The position numbers were made by a program, and so were the translations under genes. The notes below the pieces were generated by a model. It made no database searches. It was not told where the DNA came from and saw nothing but the letters and a program-made list of their open reading frames with translations. Shown piece by piece: positions 1 through 7,787 of a stretch of DNA of 8,704 bases (within the stretch, counting starts at the first letter, position 1; every line of letters begins with the position of its first letter). The stretch is from Pseudomonadota bacterium (GTDB lineage Bacteria; Pseudomonadota; Alphaproteobacteria; Sphingomonadales; Sphingomonadaceae), in NCBI GenBank assembly GCA_023433305.1, contig JAEZCZ010000116.1, forward strand, positions 1-8,704, written 5' to 3'.

Positions 1-1253
<1,253 letters not shown>

Positions 1254-1262
1254 GGTCCCGAT

Positions 1263-1268
1263 CCTCCC
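1263..1268 (-). promoter_or_regulatory. Ribosome binding site of the PQQ dehydrogenase
   Basis: Minus-strand GGGAGG lies nine bases before the ATG at 1253. It fixes the start immediately before the lipoprotein signal peptide. Confidence 0.7.
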
Positions 1269-1297
1269 GGCGCGCCGCCTTCGCCGGGCGGCTGCAC

Positions 1298-1320
1298 TTT
1301 AGTAAGCACGACTTACGTTT
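1298..1320 (-). promoter_or_regulatory. Operator-like palindrome GTAAG-N5-CTTAC upstream of the PQQ dehydrogenase
   Basis: GTAAG (1302-1306) and CTTAC (1312-1316) form an inverted repeat with a five-base spacer, centred about 56 bases upstream of the dehydrogenase start. The same arms and spacing recur at 6528-6542 before the TonB receptor. Read on the minus strand, the two 23-base sites share CGTAAG-N3-T-N-CTTAC-N-AA. A minus-strand TTGACC at 1334-1339 lies 17 bases from GTAAGT at 1311-1316, so the palindrome may overlap a weak -10 region. Size and symmetry suit a dimeric repressor such as a TetR or GntR protein, but no regulator gene is in the window. Confidence 0.55.
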
Positions 1321-1453
1321 CTCGCGCCATTTCGGTCAAGCGCGCTGCTGCGGCGCCCAACTGCCGGCTTGTCCGACATTTTCCCCGTTGCGGCGCCGCA
1401 CAATCTCGGCCTATTGCTGCCGCGTCAGTCGAGCGCGAGCCCGCGTTATGACC

Positions 1454-1479
1454 CTGGCTCAAAGATCAATCTTTGCCAG
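1454..1479. repeat. Inverted repeat just upstream of the MetE-like gene
   Basis: CTGGC (1454-1458) plus AAAGAT (1461-1466) pair with ATCTTT (1469-1474) plus GCCAG (1475-1479), leaving a two-base bulge (1459-1460) and a very short centre. It ends two bases before the AGGA ribosome binding site at 1482-1485. It could be a DNA operator or a hairpin in the 5' leader. It does not show the layout of a SAM or SAH riboswitch that I can recognise. Confidence 0.45.
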
Positions 1480-1493
1480 ACAGGACAAACCTC

Positions 1494-2624
1494 ATGCCTA
1501 CAAAGCTGCCGTCCCGCGCCGATCATGTCGGCTCCTTCCTGCGTCCGCGTTCGGTGATCGAAGCGCGCGAACACAGGGCCGCGGGCAACATCGACTATAC
1601 GGAACTGCGCGCGATCGAGGACAAGGCGATCGCCGATCTCGTCAAATGGCAGGAAAGCCTCGGGCTCAAGGCCATCACCGATGGTGAGTTCCGCCGCTAT
1701 TTCTTCCATACCGACTTCCTGCTCCAGCTCGACGGGGTCGAAGAGCGCGGCGGCTTGAAGAAAGCCTTCAAGAACGATGCCGGCAAGGACGTGCAGTTTG
1801 CGCCCCCGGTGATGGTCGTCACCGGCAAGATCGCGCACAAGAAGCCGATCCAGCTCGCCGATTACCAGTTCCTCGCCAGCCACGTGACCGAGACTCCGAA
1901 GGTTTCGATCCCCAGCCCGACGATGCTGCACTTCCGTGCGGGCCGCTCGGGCATCCCTGAAGACGTCTATCCCGAGATGGACGCGTTCTACGCCGATGTA
2001 GCTGCAGCCTATCGCGCGGAAGTCGACAGCCTGGCGGCTGCCGGGTGCCGCTACATCCAGATGGACGACACCAACCTCGCCTATCTGTGCGACGACGAAC
2101 AGCGGGCGGACGCGGCCAAGCGCGGTCTCGATCCCGACGCCACCACGCGCCAGTACGCCAAGCTCATCAACGACAGCTTCGCCTCGGCGCCGGCCGACAT
2201 GATCAAGGCGGTGCATCTCTGCCGCGGCAACTTCCGCTCGAGCTGGGCAGCCGAGGGCGGCTACGAACCGGTCGCCGAGATCATGTTCAACGAGCTCGAT
2301 ATCGACGCGTTCTTCCTCGAATATGACGATCCGCGCTCGGGCGACTTCGCCCCCTTGCGCTTCCTGCCCAAGGGCAAGACCGTCGTGCTCGGGCTCGTTA
2401 CCACCAAGCTCGGTGACCTGGAGAGCAAGGACGACATCAAGCGCCGGATCGACGAGGCGGCGAAGTACGCCGACATCGACCAGCTCGCCTTGAGCCCGCA
2501 ATGCGGCTTCGCCAGCACGGTCCACGGCAACGACATCACTACCGAGCAGCAGGCGGAGAAAATCCGCCTGGTGGTCGAAGTGGCCGAGGAAGTCTGGGGC
2601 TCCGTCCCGGCGATGGCGGACTAG
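1494..2624 (+). CDS. MetE-like zinc methyltransferase (short, C-terminal-domain form)
   Basis: A 376-residue protein of the cobalamin-independent methionine synthase family, in the short form (YxjG/YxjH-like, 'core MetE') that has only the catalytic barrel. Such proteins activate a thiol at zinc for methyl or alkyl transfer. The full zinc ligand set is present: H241 and C243 in HLCRGN, E276 in FFLEYDD, and C337 in LSPQCGF. Other family marks are ADHVGSFLRP at 9-18, DGEFRR at 63-68, and QMDDTNLAYLCD at 189-200. I chose the ATG at 1494 because AGGA at 1482-1485 lies eight bases upstream; an in-frame TTG at 1473 has no such site and sits inside an inverted repeat. The acceptor and methyl donor are uncertain. 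Homocysteine is the default, but epoxyalkane:coenzyme M transferase belongs to the same superfamily with the same zinc site and a similar length. It stands alone, divergent from the PQQ dehydrogenase and followed by a probable terminator. Confidence 0.9.
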   Translation: MPTKLPSRADHVGSFLRPRSVIEAREHRAAGNIDYTELRAIEDKAIADLVKWQESLGLKAITDGEFRRYFFHTDFLLQLDGVEERGGLKKAFKNDAGKDVQFAPPVMVVTGKIAHKKPIQLADYQFLASHVTETPKVSIPSPTMLHFRAGRSGIPEDVYPEMDAFYADVAAAYRAEVDSLAAAGCRYIQMDDTNLAYLCDDEQRADAAKRGLDPDATTRQYAKLINDSFASAPADMIKAVHLCRGNFRSSWAAEGGYEPVAEIMFNELDIDAFFLEYDDPRSGDFAPLRFLPKGKTVVLGLVTTKLGDLESKDDIKRRIDEAAKYADIDQLALSPQCGFASTVHGNDITTEQQAEKIRLVVEVAEEVWGSVPAMAD

Positions 2625-2632
2625 AATACGGC

Positions 2633-2658
2633 GGAAGGTCCCGAACGCGCGGCCTTCC
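2633..2658 (+). terminator. Probable terminator of the MetE-like gene
   Basis: Starting eight bases after the stop codon, GGAAGG-T-CC (2633-2641) pairs with GGCCTTCC (2651-2658), giving eight base pairs with one bulged T and a nine-base loop. The following bases are pyrimidine-rich rather than a clean T run. Confidence 0.5.
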
Positions 2659-2680
2659 TCCCCCTTCCATCTCTGTTCTT

Positions 2681-2766
2681 CGTCATTGCGATCGAAGCGA
2701 AGCAATCCAGGGCAGCAATGCACCGCCCCTGGATTGCTTCGTCGCTCCGCGCCCCTCGGAATGACG
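2681..2766. repeat. 86-bp imperfect inverted repeat (dispersed intergenic palindrome)
   Basis: The element begins CGTCATTGCGA and ends with the near-complement TCGGAATGACG. At its core, AAGCAATCCAGGG (2700-2712) pairs perfectly with CCCTGGATTGCTT (2727-2739) across a 14-base loop; the outer arms pair imperfectly because the right arm is longer. From general knowledge, elements with CGTCATTGCGA ends and a GAAGCAATCC core are common dispersed intergenic repeats in alphaproteobacterial genomes. It lies between two same-strand genes and contains no gene. It could fold in RNA and separate the transcripts. Confidence 0.75.
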
Positions 2767-2799
2767 ATTCGATAGCGCTACCATTTGACGGTTGCTAAG

Positions 2800-2818
2800 C
2801 CCCTCCCGTTGTGAGGGG
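2800..2818 (+). promoter_or_regulatory. Hairpin containing the DUF418 ribosome binding site
   Basis: CCCCTC (2800-2805) pairs with GAGGGG (2813-2818) across a seven-base loop. The right arm is the purine-rich ribosome binding site, seven bases before the ATG at 2826, so the folded leader would hide it. It resembles a decayed form of the palindrome at 8655-8676. Confidence 0.45.
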
Positions 2819-2825
2819 GAACGAC

Positions 2826-3983
2826 ATGCCATCCAACCGCATCGACATGGTCGACGCCTTGCGCGGCTATGCGCTGCTAGGCCTGTTTCTCGTGCACTGC
2901 GTCGAACGCTTCGAGCTCTATTGGCTCGAACCGCAGCCGGGCGGCTGGTTCGACATCACGATGGCGCTCTTCGCGGGCAAGTCGTTCGCCATCTTCGCGC
3001 TGCTGTTCGGCTTCAGCTTCGCCACGATCATGGGGAACGAACGCGCGCGGGGCGGAGACTTCACCTGGCGCTTCGCCTGGCGGCTGGCGCTGCTGTTCGC
3101 GATCGGCACGCTGCACGCGCTGATCTATCGCGGCGATATTCTGCAGGTGCTCGCCGCCGTCGGGCTGATCATGATCCCGTTCGACCGGCTGCGGTCGGAC
3201 AAGTCGCTGCTGATCGTCGCGCTGCTCCTGTTTGTGCAGGCGCCGTTGTTGCTTCGCGCCTGGGGAGCGGCAGAAGACTGGGCCTGGGCAACCGCCGCGC
3301 CGGCCTTCTTCGGCGACACGGGCCTCGGCATGCTCGCCACCGGCTCCTTCGGGGATACGCTCACCGTCAACGCCGGGCCCGGCATGCTTGGCAAGTGGTC
3401 GTTCTACTTCGAAACCGGTCGCGTGGTCGAAGTCGCGGGGCTCTTCCTCGTCGGTATGGTGCTCCAGCGCCGGGCGCTATTCGCCGAGGCGTCGGACCGG
3501 CTCGGAACCTGGCTTGCCATCGCCGCTGCGGGCGCGGCGGTGTGGAGCGCAGTGGTGCTGATCGAACCGCTCATCCTGCCGCCCCCGCCCGAAGCGGGCG
3601 GCGCGCCGATGCAGCGGCAGTCGATCGAATGGTTCACCGGCCAATGGCGAGCGCTCTCCGCCATGGCGTTCCAGATCGCAGTGTTCGTGCTCGCCTGGCA
3701 TTCGCCGCTGCGCCGAGTGCTCGCCACGCTCGTCCCGGCCGGAAGGCTCACGCTGACGCTCTACGTCGGCCAGTCGCTCGTCGCGGCGCCGCTGCTCTAC
3801 GGCTACGGGCTCGGCTGGTGGGACGACCTCTCGCATGGAGAGGCGGTGGCTTGGGGGTTTGCGACTTTCGCCTTGCAGGTGGCCGCGGCAGCGCTCTGGC
3901 TTCGCGCCTTCCGCTATGGCCCGCTCGAATGGTTTTGGCGCGCGGCCACGCGCACCAGCCTCGCGGTTCCGATGCGCGCCTGA
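2826..3983 (+). CDS. DUF418 (YeiB-like) integral membrane protein
   Basis: A 385-residue polytopic inner-membrane protein. The N-terminus NRIDMVDALRGYALLGLFLVH (residues 4-24, lacking a cleavable signal) is typical of the DUF418/YeiB group, related to membrane acyltransferase-like proteins. The C-terminal DUF418 domain shows GRLTLTLYVGQSL (306-318) and YGPLEWFWR (364-372). Hydrophobic segments lie near 11-25, 45-68, 86-100, 105-118, 127-144, 201-214, 227-250, 277-291, 310-330 and 341-360. The start at 2826 follows a GAGGGGGA site; an in-frame GTG at 2811 would add five residues but overlaps that site. The family has no settled function; transport or acyl transfer to envelope components are the usual guesses. 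It is separated from the MetE-like gene by a terminator and a repeat, so it is probably its own transcript. It converges on the TonB receptor gene. Confidence 0.88.
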   Translation: MPSNRIDMVDALRGYALLGLFLVHCVERFELYWLEPQPGGWFDITMALFAGKSFAIFALLFGFSFATIMGNERARGGDFTWRFAWRLALLFAIGTLHALIYRGDILQVLAAVGLIMIPFDRLRSDKSLLIVALLLFVQAPLLLRAWGAAEDWAWATAAPAFFGDTGLGMLATGSFGDTLTVNAGPGMLGKWSFYFETGRVVEVAGLFLVGMVLQRRALFAEASDRLGTWLAIAAAGAAVWSAVVLIEPLILPPPPEAGGAPMQRQSIEWFTGQWRALSAMAFQIAVFVLAWHSPLRRVLATLVPAGRLTLTLYVGQSLVAAPLLYGYGLGWWDDLSHGEAVAWGFATFALQVAAAALWLRAFRYGPLEWFWRAATRTSLAVPMRA

Positions 3984-3987
3984 ACGA

Positions 3988-4015
3988 AGAAGGACGACCG
4001 TTGGGCCGCCCTTCT
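3988..4015. terminator. Possible bidirectional terminator between convergent genes
   Basis: AGAAGGACGACC (3988-3999) pairs with GGCCGCCCTTCT (4004-4015) at 10 of 12 positions around a four-base loop. It lies in the 55-base gap between the ends of the DUF418 and TonB receptor genes. There is no T run on either strand, so the call is tentative. Confidence 0.4.
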
Positions 4016-4038
4016 CGATCATTCATTCAGTCGTCGGA

Positions 4039-6471
4039 TCAGATCTTCTTCTTCACCGACACCGCCCATTCGCGCGGACGTCCCGGCAGGCCGGTGACGA
4101 ACCCGGCCCCGGCGCGGGTCAGGTCGAACAGCGTCTGGAAGTAGTACTTGTCGAACAAGTTGGTGACTTCGAGGCCGATCTCGAGGTCCTCGTTCGCGTT
4201 CTTCCAGGTTAGGCGAGCATTGGCGATCGTATAGGCCTCGATCAGGTTGGTCGGGCCGTTGACCGCGTTGGTGTAGACCTCGCTCTGGTAGGCGGCGTCC
4301 ACGCGCGGCGTGAGCGAACCGGCCGAGCCGAGCAGGATCTCGTACTGCGCCCCGAGCGACCACTTCCATTCGGGCGTATAGGTGGAGACCATGCCCGGCA
4401 GGATGCCGCTCGCCGGATCGAGCGAGTCGGCCACGTAATCGAAGTCGGTGTAGCTCGCCGAACCGTCGATCAGCAGGCCGTCGACCGGCCGGATCGTCGT
4501 TTCGACCTCGACGCCCTTGACCTTCGCGTCGCCGGCATTGGCCGGAAGTGCGCAAGGCCGCGAGAAGGCGGCGCCCGCCTGCGGGCACACGCTCAGCGCC
4601 AGCTGGATGTCCTTGTAGTCGCTGTAGAAGCCGGCCACGTTGAAGCGCACACGGCGGTCGAACAGCTCGCTCTTGAAGCCGGCTTCCCACGATTCGAGCG
4701 TCTCCGGCCCGAACGAGAGAACCTGCTCAGCGTAGAACGGCCGCGGGTTGATGCCGCCGCCCTTGAAGCCGGTCGACCACTGCGCATAGACCGAGATGTC
4801 CGGCGTCACCTCGTACATCGCGTTAAGCCGATAATCGAAGCGGTCGTGGTTGTAGTCGCCGCGCACGCCATCGAGCGCGCCGAGCTGCGGGTGCACTGCC
4901 CCGTCGTACGTGCGACGCGAGTAGGTGTAGTCCTTGTGCTCGTCGGTGTAGCGGATGCCGCCGGTCAGCGTCAGCGGGTCGACAGGACGCCACGAAACGT
5001 GCGCGAAGGCCGCCTTGGTGTCGGCATTCACCGGGTCGTTGCCGAGGAACGGCAGCAGACCGGCGTAGCGCAGGTTCTGCGAGGTCGCGTAGACCGAGCG
5101 CTGGTCCATGTAGAAGCCGCCGACGGTGTACTCCAGCGTGTCATCGAGAACGCTGCCGTTGACGCGCACTTCCTGGCTGAACGACCAGAACGTCAGGTCG
5201 CCACTGCCCAGGCTGTGCGCGAGCGGCGAGATGTCGTCGTCGTTGCTGAACTGCGTGCGGTAGTCGCGATAGGCGCTGATCGACACGAGCTGAAGGTTGT
5301 CGGTCAGGTCGTATTCGATCTGCCCCGAGACGCCCCAGCCGTTGTACTGGGTACGGCCGTCTACCACGTCGAGCGGCTGGCCGTTGTCGGGCAGCGACAT
5401 GTACGTGGCGTAGTTGCAGTACGGCCCGCATACGAAGCGCGGATCGTAGGGGATCGGCGCCGCGAATGGGTTGATGTCGAACGCGCGCGCCGCCGGGTTC
5501 GGCGGGAACGGGTAGTTCGGGCTGGCCACTCCGCCGGCGGCGTTCTCGCGCAGCAACAGCACCGAACCGCCCACGTTGCGATCATCGTTGGTGTAGTCGG
5601 CGATGAGGTTCACATCGAGCCGATCGGTCGGCTGCCACCGCAACTGGCCGCGCACCGCTTGGAAGTGGACTTCGCCTTCGTCGGCAAGCACGCAGTCATC
5701 GGCCGTCGTCGGGAGGATGCGCGGAATGCCGCCGGCAGGGTTGAGCGCGCTCGTTCCCGCGGGGTGGTCGCAACCGAAGTCCCGGCGCTCGATGTAGCCG
5801 TCCTGCATCTTCGAGACCGCCGAGACGCGGGCGGCGAGCGTGTCGGTCAAGCCGAGGTCGGCGCTCGCGCGCACGTCGATGCGGTCACGGCTGCCGTATG
5901 CCGCGGAAACGGTCGCGGAGTTGGTGCCTCTCGGACGCTGCGAATAAAGCTTCACGGCGCCGCCGATCGAGTTGCGGCCAGCCAGCGTGCCCTGCGGCCC
6001 ACGCAGGATCTCGACGCGGTCGAGGTCGAGCAGGTCGAACATCGAGCCGGTCAGCGTCGCGTAGTACACGTCGTCGATGTAGAGCCCGACGCCCGGCTCG
6101 AGCGCCGGGTTGAAGTCGTACTGACCGATGCCGCGGATGCTCGCGGTCATCGACGGACCGTAGGCTGTGCCCTGCGGCTTCAACGTCACCGACGGGGCCT
6201 GGGCCGCGACCTCGGCGATGTTGGTCTGGCTGCGCGCCTCGAGCATCTCGGCATTCACTGCGGTGATCGCCAGCGGCGTGTCCTGCAGGTTCTGCGCGCG
6301 GAATTGCGCGGTGACGACGATTTCGTTCGAAGCGGCTTCCTCGGCGGGCGCCTCGGGCGCAGCGGCATCCTGTGCCAACGCCGGAGTGGCGGAAAGCACC
6401 AGGCCAATCGTGGCCATGCTCGAAGTGAACGCCAGCGGGGCGATACGGCGCGATAGGTGGCTCAGAGCCAT
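4039..6471 (-). CDS. TonB-dependent outer-membrane receptor
   Basis: An 810-residue ligand-gated porin that imports a scarce or large substrate across the outer membrane using TonB-ExbBD energy. A Sec signal peptide spans 1-33 with probable cleavage after ATPALA, before Q34. The TonB box EIVVTA is at 50-55. The plug domain follows (about 57-180) with RGIG at 113-116, YIDDVYY at 131-137 and LRGPQGTLAGRNSIGGAV at 156-173. The rest is the 22-strand barrel, ending in the receptor-type segment LEVTNLFDKYY (767-777) and GRPREWAVSVKKKI. The last residue is Ile rather than the common aromatic. Three closely spaced cysteine pairs (C234/C260, C348/C352, C629/C640) probably form disulfides in extracellular loops. 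The start is supported by AGGAG at 6479-6483, seven bases upstream. It resembles the receptors that sphingomonads carry near catabolic genes; no siderophore genes are nearby, so a carbon substrate is more likely than iron. Confidence 0.95.
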   Translation of the reverse strand: MALSHLSRRIAPLAFTSSMATIGLVLSATPALAQDAAAPEAPAEEAASNEIVVTAQFRAQNLQDTPLAITAVNAEMLEARSQTNIAEVAAQAPSVTLKPQGTAYGPSMTASIRGIGQYDFNPALEPGVGLYIDDVYYATLTGSMFDLLDLDRVEILRGPQGTLAGRNSIGGAVKLYSQRPRGTNSATVSAAYGSRDRIDVRASADLGLTDTLAARVSAVSKMQDGYIERRDFGCDHPAGTSALNPAGGIPRILPTTADDCVLADEGEVHFQAVRGQLRWQPTDRLDVNLIADYTNDDRNVGGSVLLLRENAAGGVASPNYPFPPNPAARAFDINPFAAPIPYDPRFVCGPYCNYATYMSLPDNGQPLDVVDGRTQYNGWGVSGQIEYDLTDNLQLVSISAYRDYRTQFSNDDDISPLAHSLGSGDLTFWSFSQEVRVNGSVLDDTLEYTVGGFYMDQRSVYATSQNLRYAGLLPFLGNDPVNADTKAAFAHVSWRPVDPLTLTGGIRYTDEHKDYTYSRRTYDGAVHPQLGALDGVRGDYNHDRFDYRLNAMYEVTPDISVYAQWSTGFKGGGINPRPFYAEQVLSFGPETLESWEAGFKSELFDRRVRFNVAGFYSDYKDIQLALSVCPQAGAAFSRPCALPANAGDAKVKGVEVETTIRPVDGLLIDGSASYTDFDYVADSLDPASGILPGMVSTYTPEWKWSLGAQYEILLGSAGSLTPRVDAAYQSEVYTNAVNGPTNLIEAYTIANARLTWKNANEDLEIGLEVTNLFDKYYFQTLFDLTRAGAGFVTGLPGRPREWAVSVKKKI

Positions 6472-6523
6472 CCTCTGTCTCCTGTGTCACAATCTGTTGC
6501 TTGGACGGCGGGGGGAGCCGTCG

Positions 6524-6546
6524 ATTTGTAAGTAGAGCTTACGAAT
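6524..6546 (-). promoter_or_regulatory. Operator-like palindrome GTAAG-N5-CTTAC upstream of the TonB receptor
   Basis: Nine-base arms ATTTGTAAG (6524-6532) and CTTACGAAT (6538-6546) are complementary at 8 of 9 positions around a five-base spacer. The site is centred about 64 bases upstream of the receptor start and covers the candidate -10 hexamer, as expected of a repressor operator. The core matches the site at 1302-1316 before the PQQ dehydrogenase in arm sequence, spacer length and distance from the start. Confidence 0.6.
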
Positions 6547-6558
6547 GCCTGCGGACAA
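6529..6558 (-). promoter_or_regulatory. Candidate sigma-70 promoter of the TonB receptor
   Basis: On the minus strand, TTGTCC (6558-6553) and TACTTA (6534-6529) are separated by 18 bases and lie 58-87 bases upstream of the start codon. The -10 falls inside the palindrome. Matches to consensus are moderate. Confidence 0.35.
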
Positions 6559-6567
6559 CACCGAGCA

Positions 6568-6582
6568 TCACGGCAGCCGTGA
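6568..6582. promoter_or_regulatory. Perfect 15-base palindrome upstream of the receptor promoter
   Basis: TCACGGC-A-GCCGTGA has seven-base perfect arms around one base, about ten bases upstream of the candidate -35. The position suits a second regulator, possibly an activator. I did not find a second copy in the other intergenic gaps. Confidence 0.35.
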
Positions 6583-6615
6583 CTATTGCTCCACAGTGAT
6601 GCAAATTGGCGACAA

Positions 6616-6637
6616 ATCGGCCCTCAAACGGCCCGAT
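6616..6637 (-). terminator. Probable terminator of the SnoaL-decarboxylase operon
   Basis: On the minus strand, ATCGGGCC (6637-6630) pairs with GGCCGAT (6622-6616) with one bulged G and a seven-base loop, followed by TTTGT-type sequence. It starts six bases after the amidohydrolase stop codon, separating that operon from the TonB receptor. Confidence 0.5.
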
Positions 6638-6642
6638 CATCC

Positions 6643-7767
6643 CTAAAGCCTGAACACTCGTTCAGCATTGGTCTGCATCAGCATCGTCTTGTGCTCCGGC
6701 GAAAGCGCCATGCGGTCGTAGGCAGCCACTTCGTCGGAACTCTGCTGGTATGGGTAGTCCATCGCGTAAAGCACGCGCTCCGGACCCAGCACCTCCATGC
6801 AGAACCTGATCGCCGGCTCCCAGGCGACGCCGCTGGTGGTGATCCAGATGTTTTTCTTGAAATAGTGGCTGACCGGGTGTTGCAGCTTGACCTGCTTGCC
6901 GCCGCGCAAGTGCGGCCGGCCGTCGGCGTTCCCCTGCATCCAGTCGAAGCGGTAGAGCTGCAGCGGCATGCATTCGCCCATGTGGCCGATCACCAGCCGC
7001 AGCTTTGGGAAGCGGTCGAAAGCGCCCGAGAAGATCAGTCCCATCGTGTGCAGCCACACGTCGTGCGGGAAACCGCCGAGCGCGCCGAAGAAGCCGCGGC
7101 TTTCGTAATGCGGCGCGTTGTAGGGCGCGGTCGGGTGGATGTAGAGCGCCGCGTCAGCCGCCTCGAGCGCCTCGAGGATCGGGAAATACTCGACCTCGTC
7201 GATGTAATGGCCCTGGAAGTGCGAGTTGAGCACCGCACCGGCTAGCCCCAGCTCGCCCATCGCGCGCTCGATTTCCTTGACCGAACCGGTCACGTCGCGC
7301 GGATCGAATGCCGCGCAGGCGGAGAACCGGTCCGGGTGACGCCGGCACGCGTCCGCTGCAATGTCGTTCGCCTCGCGCGCCAAGGCGGTGCCTTCGGACG
7401 GTCGCACCACCTGAACGCCTGGCGCGGTCAGCAGCAGGAGTTGCCGGTCGATGCCGTACTCGTCCATGTGGCTCAGGCGCAACTCGCCGAGGTTCTGCAT
7501 CATTTCCTGCAAGCTCGGCATCTTGGCGAACATCGCCGCCATCCTGAGGCTGTCGTCGCCCGGTGCCTCGCCGCTCTCGGCATATTCGACTTGCGCTTTG
7601 ACCAGCGCGGGGAAGGTCCAGGCTTCCTCGGTGGCGATGCGCTTGTACGGCGCGTTGCGATCGATCTCTCCGGCGGGCGGCGCCATGCCGATCCGCGTGC
7701 GATGGCTGAAGTCTTCCTTGAAGTGGCCTTTGAGGCCTTTCTCGCTGCCGTCTTCGAGCAATGGCAT
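6643..7767 (-). CDS. LigW-like metal-dependent decarboxylase/amidohydrolase (amidohydrolase-2 family)
   Basis: A 374-residue cytoplasmic TIM-barrel protein of the amidohydrolase-2 group (COG2159), which includes 5-carboxyvanillate decarboxylase LigW, gamma-resorcylate decarboxylase and ACMSD. These remove CO2 from aromatic or ring-cleavage acids without redox chemistry, using one divalent metal. Active-site motifs align with LigW: E47 in RIATEEAW (metal ligand Glu19 of LigW), H211 in YIHPTAP (His188), H262 in IGHMGE (His241) and D337 in YAMDYPYQ (Asp314). LLTAPGVQVV, NSHFQGHYIDE and TSGVAWEPAIRFC also resemble LigW. The LigW numbers are from memory. The N-terminus is about 28 residues longer than LigW's; M28 is an alternative start, but the ATG at 7767 overlaps the upstream stop as TGATG and suggests translational coupling. 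It is the last gene of a three-gene operon with two SnoaL-like proteins. A decarboxylase of a hydroxylated aromatic acid is most likely; a hydrolase or hydratase role is possible. Confidence 0.88.
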   Translation of the reverse strand: MPLLEDGSEKGLKGHFKEDFSHRTRIGMAPPAGEIDRNAPYKRIATEEAWTFPALVKAQVEYAESGEAPGDDSLRMAAMFAKMPSLQEMMQNLGELRLSHMDEYGIDRQLLLLTAPGVQVVRPSEGTALAREANDIAADACRRHPDRFSACAAFDPRDVTGSVKEIERAMGELGLAGAVLNSHFQGHYIDEVEYFPILEALEAADAALYIHPTAPYNAPHYESRGFFGALGGFPHDVWLHTMGLIFSGAFDRFPKLRLVIGHMGECMPLQLYRFDWMQGNADGRPHLRGGKQVKLQHPVSHYFKKNIWITTSGVAWEPAIRFCMEVLGPERVLYAMDYPYQQSSDEVAAYDRMALSPEHKTMLMQTNAERVFRL

Positions 7768-7787
7768 CAGAACATCCCGTTATCGTT
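7765..7787 (-). repeat. Coupling-junction repeat, copy 2
   Basis: This 23-base stretch is identical to 8187-8209. It encodes the end NDNGMF, the stop codon and the overlapping start of the next gene (TGATG). No strong independent ribosome binding site is visible, so translation of the decarboxylase is probably coupled. Confidence 0.7.

Noticed and set aside
1473..1493. TTG at 1473 as the start of the MetE-like gene
   Set aside because: It lies within an inverted repeat and lacks a ribosome binding site; the ATG at 1494 has AGGA at the right distance and begins close to the family's conserved N-terminus.
1446..2723. Minus-strand 425-residue open frame opposite the MetE-like gene
   Set aside because: It is longer than the real gene, but its translation has no family motifs, whereas the plus strand holds the complete zinc-site methyltransferase. 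It also runs into the intergenic repeat.
2785..2813. TTGACG at 2785-2790 as the -35 of a DUF418 promoter
   Set aside because: The hexamer at the matching -10 distance is GTTGTG, a poor match that overlaps the ribosome binding hairpin.
2792..4144. Plus-strand 450-residue open frame overlapping the DUF418 gene in another frame
   Set aside because: It is Arg/Ala-rich without hydrophobic segments or motifs and crosses the convergent intergenic gap into the TonB receptor. The DUF418 frame has clear membrane segments and family motifs.
4846..6456. Plus-strand 536-residue open frame antisense to the TonB receptor
   Set aside because: Its translation is low-complexity and rich in Arg, Val and Ala, as expected opposite a GC-rich gene. 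It has no recognisable domain, and the minus-strand frame is a clear receptor with signal peptide and TonB box.
6586..7245. Plus-strand open frame opposite the decarboxylase
   Set aside because: No motifs are present, and the opposite strand has all the metal-ligand motifs of the LigW group.
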